DNA of 64,000 bases from Isoperla grammatica (taxonomy: Eukaryota; Arthropoda; Insecta; Plecoptera; Perlodidae): the NCBI GenBank assembly GCA_945910005.1, contig OX246743.1, positions 39,425,461 to 39,489,460 on the forward strand, written 5' to 3'. Under the pieces are notes generated by a model. The model was not told where the DNA came from and did not search any database. It worked only from the letters and a program-made list of their open reading frames with translations. How positions within the stretch are numbered: the first letter of the stretch is position 1; each line of letters opens with the position of its first letter. Both the position numbers and the translations under genes were made by a program. Positions 48,463 through 59,714 of the stretch are shown one piece after another.

Positions 48463-48760
48463 ATTACACAGAATGGGAAGGATAAGGCTGAGATGGTTTG
48501 GACACATGAAACGGATAACGGAAGACAGGATGCCTAGGAGAATATATGAAAAAAAGATCGAAGGAAGAAGAAGACGGGGAAGACCAAGGAAGAGATGGAA
48601 GGAAAAGATTGCTGAAGACTTACAGAAGAGAGGAGAGAACTGGGAGCAAGTAGAGGAAGTACGATTGTGGGAAGATAGGAAGAGATGGAAACATTTGGTT
48701 GTGAAACCCAAGCTGACCCTGCCAGAAGCAGAAAACGGCAATGGATAATGATGATGATTC
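48463..48760 (+). mobile_element. non-LTR retrotransposon 3' end fragment
   Basis: The frame reads Leu-Arg-Trp-Phe-Gly-His-Met, then Gly-Arg-Arg-Arg-Arg-Gly-Arg-Pro-Arg-Lys-Arg-Trp, then Asp-Arg-Lys-Arg-Trp. This is the widespread C-terminal end of insect LINE RT proteins. It closes with a stop and an (ATG)n-like tail. Truncated at the 5' end. Confidence 0.88.
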
Positions 48761-49410
48761 TTGGATAACAACACTGATTGGCCAGTCGCTTACCCTAGGA
48801 CAAATCTACTCTAAGTTACTCAAGCACTCACGAAAGTAAAGATAAATTGTTTCAGTTCGATCTCATCTCACGAGTCCTCAGAGCAGAATTATGCAAATTG
48901 TCTTTCATTCCAATATTTTCAACACTAACAGCAACATGATTGCGCAACTTTGCTTTCTTTTCATTTTAATCAGTGACCGTACCGCATTGAATGAAATATA
49001 ATACTATCGTTACCAGCCTGCCCTGGTTATCAGTACACTGTGCACTATAAGTGAGGATTGGTTGCATTCAAGAGTTTTCAATAGACATACGTGGTAGGAG
49101 TTAAACAAGGATCAGGTGTCATGTTTCGAATTAAACGAAAATTAATGTAAATCTTTATTAAACCAATGTATAACAGATACACTTCATCAATACCGTCTCA
49201 TTTGGAGACTTTGAAAACTTCAGTTTTCGAAAGAGGCGAGACAAATGAGACGACATCGTCCATTGTTGCACAAATAAGAGACGTTAATCAATCAATCACA
49301 ACGTTTCAGTTAAGTACGTCGATACATAATAAATAGTTAATCAGTCTTAAAAAGTCACACCATTTTAAAAAATAACGTAAAATACAAAAATGCTTAAAAC
49401 ACCTTATAAG

Positions 49411-49667
49411 CCTGGGCCTGGATTCACAAAGATACCTCACTCTAAGTTGTTCTAAGTTAGGCAAATCCTAACTATAGATAAATCAAGATAAATCATGTCT
49501 GGGTATTACTACACATTCACAAATAAAATATTATTAGGTAAGTTGGTGATATTTTACTATATTTTATCTTTATGACATTGCAGAACGACATATGCGTGAT
49601 GGAGTATCACTAAGATTTGCCTAAACTACGACGTCTAATTACTTAAGCACCTTTGTGAATCTGGGCA
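49411..49667. mobile_element. hairpin MITE, family A copy 2
   Basis: Ends gggcctggattcacaaaga and ctttgtgaatctgggc are inverted. Inner sequence matches the element at 2158-2411 in the opposite orientation. Confidence 0.78.
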
Positions 49668-49828
49668 CAATATTCCAACCAACAAATAAGAAAGTGTTTT
49701 ACCAAATATGATAATTGGTGGATTTCAAAGATTTTGTTTGGTGGTTGCCATAGTGAAAACAACCTGTACGAGAAATAGTTATTGTAACATTGTAATACTG
49801 GGCTGTTTCGTTCGAATAATGGCGACTT

Positions 49829-50076
49829 TCACTGTGGCCTAGGCCCGATCACCACACACGAGTCCTTGAAATGTTTATACTTGAGGTGACTAACGAGATG
49901 ATCCTTCCTGTGGAACTTCTTCGGGCAGTAGGCACAGTGGAAGCTCTTCTCCTGGCCACACTCCAGCCTCATGTGTCTCGAGAGGGTGGGTTTGTGTTTG
50001 TAACTGCGTCCACAGTGGGGGCAGCCGTAGCCCATAGAGAGCGGGTCGTACACGTCCATGCCTAGGTGCAAGTGAT
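49829..50076 (-). CDS. lola: lola-type terminal exon, two zinc fingers
   Basis: Acceptor taccttgtttcag then AT, giving Asp-His and an 82-residue tail. A C2HC finger lies at about residues 19-40 and a C2H2 finger at about 48-69. The linker is Cys-Gly-Gln-Glu-Lys-Ser-Phe. The open frame continues upstream to 50146 through intron sequence, which should be excluded. The C-terminus extends about 13 residues past the last His. Confidence 0.88.
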
Positions 50077-50263
50077 CTGAAACAAGGTAGGAGTCAGTTA
50101 ACCGTCTCCCATGAGAGAGCAGAATGCAACAAAAGTAGTGTGACATACAGTAATAATAATATTATTAAAGGTTCTCCTTTGTAAATCAGTTTTTATAACT
50201 GAATAGGATAGACATTAAATAAATAAATAAATAATAAATAAATAATAAATAAGGGCAAAGGGT

Positions 50264-50613
50264 AGTCTCTACGTCAAAAACCGCAGAAAATGTTCATTAT
50301 TTATTTATATCTCAAGATTGCAACAAGAAATCGAAAATCTAAATCAGCAGCGCACTTTGCTTTGGTAAGCCCTACAGATTGAAAAAATATTATAACCATT
50401 AGCATAGTATTTCGATTATAATTCGATAATTAGTAATAAAATTAATTATTTATAAAAAACATACTTATTATAATATAAGTCACGACTTAGCGCATTCAAT
50501 GTGTAGGGCTTACTAAACCACAGTGCGCTGTTGATTCAGATTTTCGATTTCGAAGCCCATCCTTGTGATATAATTTAAAAATGAAAATTTTGTGCGGTTT
50601 TTGACGTAGAGGT
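50264..50613. mobile_element. inverted-repeat MITE
   Basis: The left ctctacgtcaaaaaccgca and the right tgcggtttttgacgtagag are inverted over about 110 bp, with cagcgcactttg and taagccctaca blocks also paired. Confidence 0.85.
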
Positions 50614-50619
50614 ATTACT

Positions 50620-50820
50620 GAATCGGCCTTGTTGATTCTGGCATTTGTCCGCAGGTGTTCGCACTGTCCAATCACTGATTCGTATGCTTCATATTTGACA
50701 GCGATCTTTGATTGGTTATCGCTCACTCGTCGATGGTGTTTGGAGCCTACAGGGTTGGTTTAGTCGCTTTAAATTACAGTCCCCCCACTGAAAATCAGTC
50801 TTGTTACTGAGTGGGTAGTG
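50620..50820 (-). repeat. dispersed repeat family E, copy 2
   Basis: Inverted relative to the copy at 39635-39840, about 200 bp with high similarity. Confidence 0.85.
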
Positions 50821-51915
50821 AATGTATTTATGAATTTATTTATAAGTGTTTTATAGGGTTTTAAAATTGTAGCAACTCTTACACACCCTAGTATGTGGTT
50901 ATTAAGTAAACACCAGCATCTCAGCAACTTCTTCTTGTTTCTGTTAGTCACACTCACGTAGCGAACTATGGAGACGAATACGTGTAGGTTGTTGTGCTGA
51001 GGGCTATACTGGAGAAATCGCAATAAGCTAAGGGACCCTACTTTGTTCGACACAAGGTATTATTGAAACAGGACAGAGATTATAGGAATCATCATCAAGA
51101 AATACACTGAACATATAATATGATAACAATATTCACTTTATTAGCAGTTTAATTATAACAATGTATCCTGGAAGATAGAAAATGTACAAAACATAGCTTA
51201 CGATACAAACAATAATAGTTTTATATGTATATCAAATATTATTATAAAATAATGAAATTCTAACTAACTAGATAATGTATTAAAAACAGCAGGATTGAAA
51301 GCAGGAAGCATTCTCGTCTATATAGTTTATACTTTTCCCTTTGGGACTTTTGTAAGTCAGTCATCACCAGAGTTGGGCAAGATACTCAAAAGTTTGTATT
51401 TTAGATAAAAAAAATAAAATAAAAGAAATACCGAATACTATCGAAGACACATATTTTGGAATCAAAACACTAGAAATAAAATACATTTCACTACGTAATG
51501 CTAATAAGAAAATGTAATAAGAAAATGGCTTACAGCCTTCGGCTAAACATACAGAGTAAAATTAGTGTTTTAGAAAAAGCAAGCATTTTCAAGTGAATCT
51601 TATGTCATAAATCTCCCATTTAATTATTGGTTTCTAATCTGTTTCATTATTTGTAACTAATTTCCTTTAAATTGCTTTTATAAGTGAAATCATTTATAAA
51701 CCTGAAAATGGTTCTTTTCAACGTGATTCGTTCCCTTACAATGACATGATGGCATGTTTTTACCGTCATAATGAAGTGATGAGTGTCCAGAACTTTGTAT
51801 GAATGAAAATATTTTTGTCTCTAACTTAGTAAAATATAAATCTAAACTAGAAATTGCCTCATAATGGGTTTTCCCTTAAAGCATGAGGGCTGTATTGAAC
51901 AAGGAAGTACACCGT

Positions 51916-52238
51916 TCACTGATGTTTCCTCATAAAATGCCTCTTAATCTGAAACTTATGTTTGAACCGCACGGGACACATCGGACACTGAAACTGCGGC
52001 AGTTTCCCGCACTCTTGGGCGATGTGACGACTGAGGTTGTGACGTAGCGTGTAGCTCTTGCCGCACGAAGGACACTGGAACTCTTTCACGGCCGCAGGTG
52101 GCATCTGAAGGCGACACGACGGAGATAGTTCCAAAACTTGGTTCTTTCCCTCGAACGATGAGAACTCTGCGACGAAGGGACTCGGTAGGCCGTTGTTATC
52201 TAGCTCGCACATCAGGTATGAGTTGTGGTCATACGATC
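51916..52238 (-). CDS. lola: lola-type terminal exon, two zinc fingers
   Basis: Acceptor tgactctctgcag then GA, giving Gly-Ser-Tyr and a 107-residue tail. A C2HC finger lies at about residues 56-77 and a C2H2 finger at about 85-106. The protein ends one residue after the last His. The linker is Cys-Gly-Lys-Leu-Pro-Gln-Phe. The 55-residue leader mixes acidic and aromatic residues. A probable relic of another finger exon lies some 250 bases away on the higher-coordinate side. Confidence 0.88.
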
Positions 52239-52479
52239 CTGCAGAGAGTCACACGCATTAGGCAAGGACATACTTCAATGCAAGGAACAAAAAAAGGTAC
52301 GTATTATGTACCTACGGTGACGATATGTTGGAAAAGGAAGTACATAAATACTAGTTATTTTGGCCTGAATAATTGTATTGATAATTACAACTCGAGGTCT
52401 CGATATTATATTCTGTACCTTGGAACCGCATTAATGATGACCCCAATACGATAGCTAATACACCGTCATAGGTAAGAAG
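52239..52479. other. short spacer before exon relic
   Basis: No feature recognised. Confidence 0.5.
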
Positions 52480-52660
52480 TGTCGTTTTTCTTTGATATTC
52501 TCATTTTTCAATGCTTCCTTCTTGTTGAAAACTTCAAACACGAAAGAAGAACTACCACATTATGTGTCATCAAATGGAAATGAAAAATCAACAAGATTTC
52601 TGGTGTTCTTTCCCACATTCGTAAAGGCAATCTTTCACATAGTGGAGTGCACACACTCAT
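52480..52660 (-). pseudogene. probable dead zinc-finger exon
   Basis: The minus strand retains Leu-Tyr-Glu-Cys-Gly-Lys-Glu-His-Gln, the hallmark linker of this exon family. About 25 codons later comes Gly-Ser-Ile-Glu-Lys with a stop where His would be, then Tyr-Gln-Arg-Lys. Several stops interrupt the frame and the Cys pairs are lost. It reads as a decayed two-finger exon, although the match is short. Confidence 0.45.
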
Positions 52661-54193
52661 CATTCACGTCAGCTGAGTTAGCAATGTCTAGGTGTCTAAC
52701 TTAAAGTCCTAAATTATCCCTTACGGACTGGTTAAACTATAATGGTAGGAACTACAGAGAAGTTAATAATAATTAAGATTGTACTTTTGGATTCGGCTAT
52801 TTCCTAAGCATAAGACCAATTATGTTGTGACCATTTCACTTGACATAATTCCACACTGTGCAAGGATATAGTACTTAAGTCTATGGAATTAAGGTAAGCG
52901 GATAGGAGACGTAGGTGCAAAAGAAACATTGTTTAACACAAGTTTATCAAGGAGTTAAATAAATTATTTACTCACAAAATTATAAACTTTACATAAAATG
53001 TTGCGTACACACATTTGATGGTGGAACAATTGCTTCTGCCAACATAACAATAACGCGTTTGACGGTTAGATATTACCCACTGCATGGGGTCAACAATTAC
53101 ACATTAAAAAGTCAACAACTATCATAAATTGCACAGCATTAAAATATATACATTTCCCTAACTAATGTGATGGTGAATTCGAGGCGAAACTCACAGATCT
53201 TTATACAAACAAACACGTGTCGTATAACAAAACAAATATTAACAGATTATGCTTTTAACCAAGCGCAAAGATGCTCATAAATAGATCAGCGACATCCTTT
53301 TAAATAGGTGTGTTATAAGGTGGACATGAACCAGTTGAATACCCCACTAATTTACACAGACTTTCATCAATTTGTATCTTGTGCTCCAATCGACTTATTT
53401 GTCCGGTACGGCGAGCTTTATGGTACCGGTGTAGTACTGAAAATACATCATTAAAGTTTTCACCAACAATGCAGCTACAGCCAGCTACATTTGAAATGGA
53501 AAATGAAATGGAAAAAAAATGAAAAAAATGAAAATGGAATCAAATGAAAAAAAATGAAATCTCAATTATCGGATCAAAATTCAATAGGTTATAATCAAAT
53601 CCGATAATACAATAATATCTAAATATAGATCGATTCGATCGATTATTGAAAGTGCATCTAAGTGCTAATCAGGAATATAGTCTTAAATGGTAATTTTAGC
53701 TAAAGATCAAGAATATGTGGTATAAATGGTAATTTCAGCTATATAAAAAATAAACATAAATATAAAAAACATAAATTCTAAGCTCTCTTTTGCTTCAAAA
53801 GTTTGTTTGGTTTGAAAACGTCATCAAACTTAGCCTGTTGTATGTGCATTATACAATTTAATCAAGTTTGAAAATTTTCAAGAACTTTGTATTTTATGTA
53901 AAAATAAATAGACCCTACAATGTGCTACATGTGTTAATTTTTCCAAATCAACATACTAAATATTAATCTTGAAAACGCTTTCTGTACACACCTCTACTTA
54001 TCATCAACATGAGTATGACGTATTGTGGATAAAAGTAACAATATACTTAAATTTCGCGAAAAATATTTTGGTTCTTTCACAAGTCAATGCTAGAATTTTA
54101 AACATTTGACCTAGTTGTCGCATACACCGTTAAACAACAAATAATAAACACATTTAAAAAACTAAAAATAGCGGTAGCTGCACTATTTCACAG
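52661..54193. other. intron, no gene seen
   Basis: AT-rich, with an A-rich low-complexity stretch near 53500-53570. Confidence 0.55.
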
Positions 54194-54459
54194 TTAACTC
54201 GTGTTGTGGCAAGACAAGCTGCCCTGTATTTTCAAGTGGCGCAGTCTAAAATGTCTCTTGACGTGGTGTTTGTACTTGGACCGGTAGGTGCACAGTTGAC
54301 ACTGTATCAGCGGTTCTTTCCCACACTCGTGTTTCAAGTGTCGTGTTAGGTTGCCCTGCTGTGTGTAGCTCTTGCTACAGTTGGGGCATTGATATGGATG
54401 TGGAACGGAGGCCGCATCTTGCCGGGGCATACCAGACAAGTACCAGAGAATGTCTGAAC
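54194..54459 (-). CDS. lola: lola-type terminal exon, two zinc fingers
   Basis: Acceptor aattctgttctag then GT, giving Gly-Ser-Asp and an 88-residue tail. A second acceptor, ttcag, lies six bases downstream (start 54453). It would keep the frame and drop two residues. A C2HC finger lies at about residues 25-46 and a C2H2 finger at about 54-75, linked by Cys-Gly-Lys-Glu-Pro. All ligands are present. Confidence 0.87.
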
Positions 54460-56223
54460 CTAGAACAGAATTGGATTAGTCAGCAAAAGTGTAAATGTAG
54501 CGTACAGTTGGGATGTAGGTTAAGTTATTTATTAACCTCAACGAAGTATCCATTGAAATTGCACTTTCCAAAAAAAAGCAAAACATTGTTGAAATTCATT
54601 TTATAGATGCATCGCTTATAAAGACATTCACATTTAATTTTGACCTTACTTTATAAGACCCATGCTTTCTGACAGTGAAATATTCAATCGATCATTAAAT
54701 ATGCGTTACATATGATGTCTAGATAAGCACCTTAAGAGTCTGCGGCAGCAGAGTGTGAGCATGTAAGGTTTTCTGTTCGTATCTTTAAAACATCTTTTTT
54801 ATATTGGAGTTTTATATTGGATAGTAAGACAAAAGAATGGCTGAAAAAGCCATCTTGGCATAAGAAGGGGAAAAAAAAAAAAAACATCTTTTTAAAATCG
54901 AAATTGTGAGGAGAAACATCAGCTAGGTATTACCAGGATCTACAGATAACGAACTCGATTTAAAAATTTGCTTTTTAAAGATACAAACAGAAAATCTAAA
55001 ATTCTCACGCTCCGCTGCTGCAGACTCTAAATGTTTATTTAATATCTGCTTCATATTGTGATACAATAAATGCCTTAGACAAAATCTTAATTAAAAGCAG
55101 TAAACACTCATAGTAATATACTATACGGTTAGTACGGCTGCTAAGCATAGGAATTGAGTAAGGCAGGACGTTAGTAAAGCAAAGAACTTACGACAGTGAA
55201 ACATCTCAGACATCATAGAGACGGTCAGTGTAGCTTGAGATTGGCTCCAGTTAAGAACGGACATGAAAGCAAGGCCAAGAAGGAAGGTTGGCATGATTGG
55301 GTAAATAAAGCAAATATGTTAGATGAAGAGAAGATAGGTATTTCAAAACGTTTAAATTTGTTAGTTCTCTGGCTCAGACGTTTTGCAATCCTAATAACTG
55401 TTTGTGTTGGCAAACTTTTTTTTTAAATTTCAAATTCCACTTTTCCTTGCACTTTTTATTACTCCTTCTCCGAGATGTTACGTTCTATCTTTCATACCTC
55501 TTGCATGCGTATTTTGTTTCTATTCATTTACTTATTATTTTCAGTGTATACATATATTTTATGTACAAAACAGTGGAATTCAGTGATGGGAAATAAGCTA
55601 TAGGAATTCATGTAGCATGGGTGTTAAATCAAATTACATTATTGTAATGGTATGCATTTTACTTAAACACACTCCTCTGAGAGAAAATCACAGAGTACAT
55701 TCATATCAATTTGACTAGGTATAATACTACTTATTTGACAAGTTAATACAGTAATGAGTGAGTGAGTGTAAAACATAGACGCTATAACACTACTAAAATA
55801 GATTTCCATCTTTTAAAACTACGTCGACCGTAAATTTGATTTCTGAATGATTGTAAAGCAAGTTATAATGATCTGGAAGTTGTGTGTAGCCCTGATTATC
55901 AACATGCTGCTCATAAAGAAATTACGTTAGTGTTAACATACGGATCGCTAGTAAAACAACGTTAGTAGGTGTTAGTGAAAAACTAAGTATGAAAAGACTG
56001 CATGTGGTTACTAGTTTAATTTATTATTTTATTTTAAATTGTCTATATCTTAAAAAAAATCAATTTTACAGATCGCTAGCATGATTTAAAATTGTAACAG
56101 TGCTGACAATATCGATGTAATCGTATGGAAGTGCTTCAAAATTTAATTATCACAGAGTAAGACTGCTGCGTTCAGTAGGGAATAAAACATCCTCATAATG
56201 AAGAGTTTTTCAATTCAATTCAA
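54460..56223. other. intron with LINE tail
   Basis: A LINE tail fragment lies at 54806-54890. An imperfect inverted pair surrounds it (cttaagagtctgcggcagcag near 54730 and gctgctgcagactcta near 55015), so it may sit inside a larger element of about 0.3 kb. Nothing else recognised. Confidence 0.5.
54806..54890 (+). mobile_element. LINE tail fragment
   Basis: Carries tattggatagtaagacaaa and aatggctgaa, then an A-run, nearly identical to 12752-12826. Confidence 0.6.
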
Positions 56224-56444
56224 CTAGGACTGCGGATGACGGCGCAATACATGTCTTTGCACATGTCCCTTTCTCTTCGCGCGGTAGGGACACCAGGGAC
56301 ACGGGAACTGTGGTTCTTTCCCGCACTCGTATTTCATGTGGCGATGCAGGTTTTTACTGTACTTGTACATATTACCACACGATGCGCAATGAAAGGGCGA
56401 TTGAAGGGAAAACGGTGACGAGTTATCAAGAAATATTCCGTCTC
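56224..56444 (-). CDS. lola: lola-type terminal exon, two zinc fingers
   Basis: Acceptor tttctatgtttcag then GA, giving Gly-Asp-Gly and a 73-residue tail, the shortest here. A C2HC finger lies at about residues 20-41 and a C2H2 finger at about 49-70. The linker is Cys-Gly-Lys-Glu-Pro-Gln-Phe, the commonest form in this window. The open frame upstream to 56499 is intronic. Confidence 0.88.
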
Positions 56445-57873
56445 CTGAAACATAGAAAGGATTACTGTTGTAAATGGGCACTTTTATTTTTATCTTCAAT
56501 AATCGTTCAATTAACTAAAGAAAAAAAAAGTAAACACAGTTTGTTTCATGTTGCAATAAATAATATACCTTACTCAAATACATTTTACATTGGAAATAAT
56601 TTTCCAAGGCTCCTTCCACCTCATTGTTTCAAAATTACTAAATGTCCAAAAGTATCTAAAGTAATCCAAAAGTAAAAATACCTAGTTTATATTTAATACT
56701 GAAGATACTATTTCCTTCTCCCATTTATAATTTCACAACTAATTGTGTTCCTAACACGAAAAAAACTATACACAAAACTATTAGGCTACAATTTACAAAT
56801 CTACTCTACATAAAAAAGATGCCTTCAAGGCCACTGCATAAACCCTAAATAAAATCTACATACTACCCAGACCATAATAGAATACAACAAAATACGAGAC
56901 AACTAGTAAATATGAATACACTTTTAATAACACATGTTTCTGGAGTGTTGATTGTATTTTATTAATGACGAATACAACATTACTTTATCTTGGTGAAAGT
57001 GCCGGGTTCAAATATAGGAGAGGTTGTAGGTCTGACTAAATAACTATGATATATACATTGACTCACTCAAGAAGTAAGTAGGATACACCAAGATATTTTA
57101 TATAACATTTTAAAGAAAATCACGAAGAAACAATATGATAATATGAGGCATTAACATTCTGGAAGTTCATGTCACAACTAATATAAATCAACGTTATGGA
57201 CTGTCAAAAAAGTAAATTTGCATCTTATCATCTGAAATCAAAATCAAAGCTATGATGTAGGTAGTGTGTGTGAGAACTATTGAGTTTGTTGTAGTGTTTT
57301 AGGCATTGGCATATTGGAATTGTAGGATGGACACTAAAGGACATGAAGGTAGCCGTAATTACATTCAAGCAACACTTTATTTGGAAAAATACATTTCAAG
57401 CTACATTATTTACATACAACTTGTATACATGCTTGCGTTTTTCCATGCAACTCAATGCATTGACGAAGATAGCTTAATTGTTGAAGTTTTAACGCCCAAT
57501 GTGATCAACGCACGTTTTGGAGTCACGAGTTTCGTTGAAAGTTATAGAATACTGAAATTATCTGCGTCAAATCAATGAGGAGCGAATTATAACCCGCAAG
57601 CATGGAAACCTAGCTATATACAATTCAAATAATAAATACATTACATTACAGTAGACATGTTTCAGGTTTCATTGCGTATTTAAATTAAGTACACTCTGGT
57701 TTGACGGTTTAAATTGCTGAAATAATCCCAAACATTAGAATTATTTACGACTGTTCTGAGCTTGTGAACATGAAAATCGAGGCTTTTTCAATTCAAATGT
57801 CATGACAGATCGGCAAGAAACAAACTGGAGTAATTATTTTTGATATGGTGTTTAGAGTTCGACTATAGAGTTT
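56445..57873. other. intron, no gene seen
   Basis: AT-rich. A plus-strand frame at 57306-57578 has no recognisable motif and no clear splice context. Confidence 0.5.
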
Positions 57874-58089
57874 ATGCAGGTATGTTTTTTTATGGCTGAT
57901 GTGACAATGACATGCTTTAGCTTTGCATGGTATTTACACTGGAATTGATGATCTTTCCCACACTAGTGTTCAAATCGTTCGTTATGCAGGCACATTATGG
58001 ATACGGATTATGTGTCATGCTTTAGCTTTTGCGTGGTATAGATTCTGAAATCGATGATCTTTCCCATACTGGTGTTCGAATCGTTCGTT
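57874..58089 (-). pseudogene. two decayed tandem copies of a finger exon's 3' end
   Basis: Two units of about 110 and 106 bp directly past the stop of the next exon repeat its final-finger region, each starting at a gcataa stop-like motif. On the minus strand they still read Cys-Gly-Lys-Asp-His-Gln-Phe-Gln-Cys and Tyr-His-Ala-Lys-Leu-Lys-His, or close variants, with stops and lost ligands. They match the linker and last finger of the exon at 58088-58323. Confidence 0.75.
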
Positions 58090-58323
58090 ATGCAGGTAAA
58101 TTATGGATACGGATCATGTGACTTTTAATGTGATGTTTCAACTTTGCGCGGTATGGACACTGTGGGCACTGGAAGCGAGGCTCTTTCCCACACTCGTTCT
58201 TTATATGGCTTGCGAGACTGATGCTCCACTTGTAGTTTTTGCCGCACTTGAAGCATCGGAACACTCGCTGCTGGTCGGCTATAGATCCCCACAGGCTTTT
58301 AGCCTTGAAGAAGTCGTCCATGT
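58088..58323 (-). CDS. lola: lola-type terminal exon, two zinc fingers
   Basis: Acceptor atgacttgtttcag then AC, giving Asp-Met-Asp-Asp and a 78-residue tail. A C2HC finger lies at about residues 24-45 and a C2H2 finger at about 53-74. The linker is Cys-Gly-Lys-Glu-Pro-Arg-Phe. All ligands are intact. Two degenerate tandem copies of its 3' portion follow the stop, the remnant of a local amplification. Confidence 0.88.
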
Positions 58324-59469
58324 CTGAAACAAGTCATCGTTTCAGATACTTTCACAGACAAAGGGAAAAAAGTTAGTTTTCTTCATCTAAGCTGGATGCA
58401 ATTGATAGACCCAAGCCATTATTTGAAAACATAGACAGCTTAAGAGTAAACTATTAAACAATTCAATAACAAATCACGTTTTCAACACAACTACTGAGAT
58501 GCATCAACAGTCTTACAATCGCAGTCTTGTAGCCATAATCTACTAATTCGACTTACATCACTATTCTTTGACAACAGAAATACAAATTGCCAACTTACAC
58601 CAATGGATGTATTGTATTGTTGTTTTCATTGTATAATGAGCCAGGCAATTGTATTTTTCAAACTAACACACAACTTCACATGCACCACTTCTTCATCATC
58701 GAATAAAAACTATAATTTATAGTAGGAATCAGGAATGAATGTTTGGAATAAAAAAAACAACCTGTTAAATTTGGAGACAGACATAGTTTTATGCTCCAAA
58801 TACAATTACATGAAAGTAACAATTAACAATTCTGCACATCGCGTTACACTTTAAATGTATGTCTGTTAGAATTCACCGAAAGGAAAAATCAAACATGCCC
58901 ACGATGCTGGATGAACTTGTTTTAATCAATCATGTTTCGAGGATTGTTTGCATTGCTTTACGTACATTCTTATTCTTAGCGTCTTAAGTGTTTCTGAAGC
59001 ATCTTAATGAATTGAATAGACTGGTGATTTGAGGGGTTATGACGAATAAATTAGATTGAGTTGAGATAACGAAAGACTAGAACACATTCTTATAAAGTAG
59101 AGGACAAATGTTCTTATCTTAACAAAGAGTGAATTCCAAATTATAAAAATATAATTTTAGGTAAATTGTTGTGATTGAGTTCGGATTTAACGTGGAATTA
59201 AATCAACGTAACTCACAAATCGTGATTTAGGTCCTCGTGTTGAGTAGAAAAAAATATCATAATTTTTGTTTGAAATTATTCTAAGGTAAACTTTTAGCAT
59301 CAGAAGTTAGTGAACAAATAAACGTTAAATTGACATCAATCACAAGAAACAAACATCTATGCTGAAAAAATTAAAAACTTCCTATCATATATTAAATATT
59401 AGTATTTATTTAAAGTGGGAAACGACCCTATTCTACTTGAACTTTTTTTTACTATTCCTTTTCTTTTTT
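58324..59469. other. intron, no gene seen
   Basis: AT-rich; no recognisable feature. Confidence 0.55.
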
Positions 59470-59714
59470 TTATCTATGGCGGTTTGCAATGTGTCTTGCC
59501 AGATGGTGCGGAAACTTCCCTTGATACCGACAGTGGGGACACTTGAACTGCGGTTCTTTCCCACACTCAAACTGAATGTGTCTAGTCAGCGAGCCTTTAC
59601 TCTGGTAACTTTTATTGCAGCTTTCACACTGAAACGGATTCGGAGACGTATTCAAGTTCAGCACGTCGAAGTGTTCGTAGTTAAGAACTGGGAGCGACCA
59701 AGGCTGTGCATCTT
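59470..59714 (-). CDS. lola: lola-type terminal exon, two zinc fingers
   Basis: Acceptor aatgtcgttgttacag then AA, giving Glu-Asp-Ala and an 81-residue tail. A C2HC finger lies at about residues 30-51 and a C2H2 finger at about 59-80. The protein ends one residue after the last His. The true start at the splice site adds 17 residues (through Pro-Trp-Ser-Leu-Pro) before the first non-ATG start-like codon. Confidence 0.87.

Larger units (their letters stand above)
47837..49828. other. intron with LINE fragment and MITE
   Basis: Contains a LINE 3' fragment at 48463-48760 and MITE family A copy 2 at 49411-49667. Otherwise AT-rich. Confidence 0.6.
50077..51915. other. intron with two adjacent repeats
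   Basis: Holds an inverted-repeat element at 50264-50613, immediately followed by dispersed repeat family E copy 2 at 50620-50820. The rest is AT-rich with no gene recognised. Confidence 0.6.
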
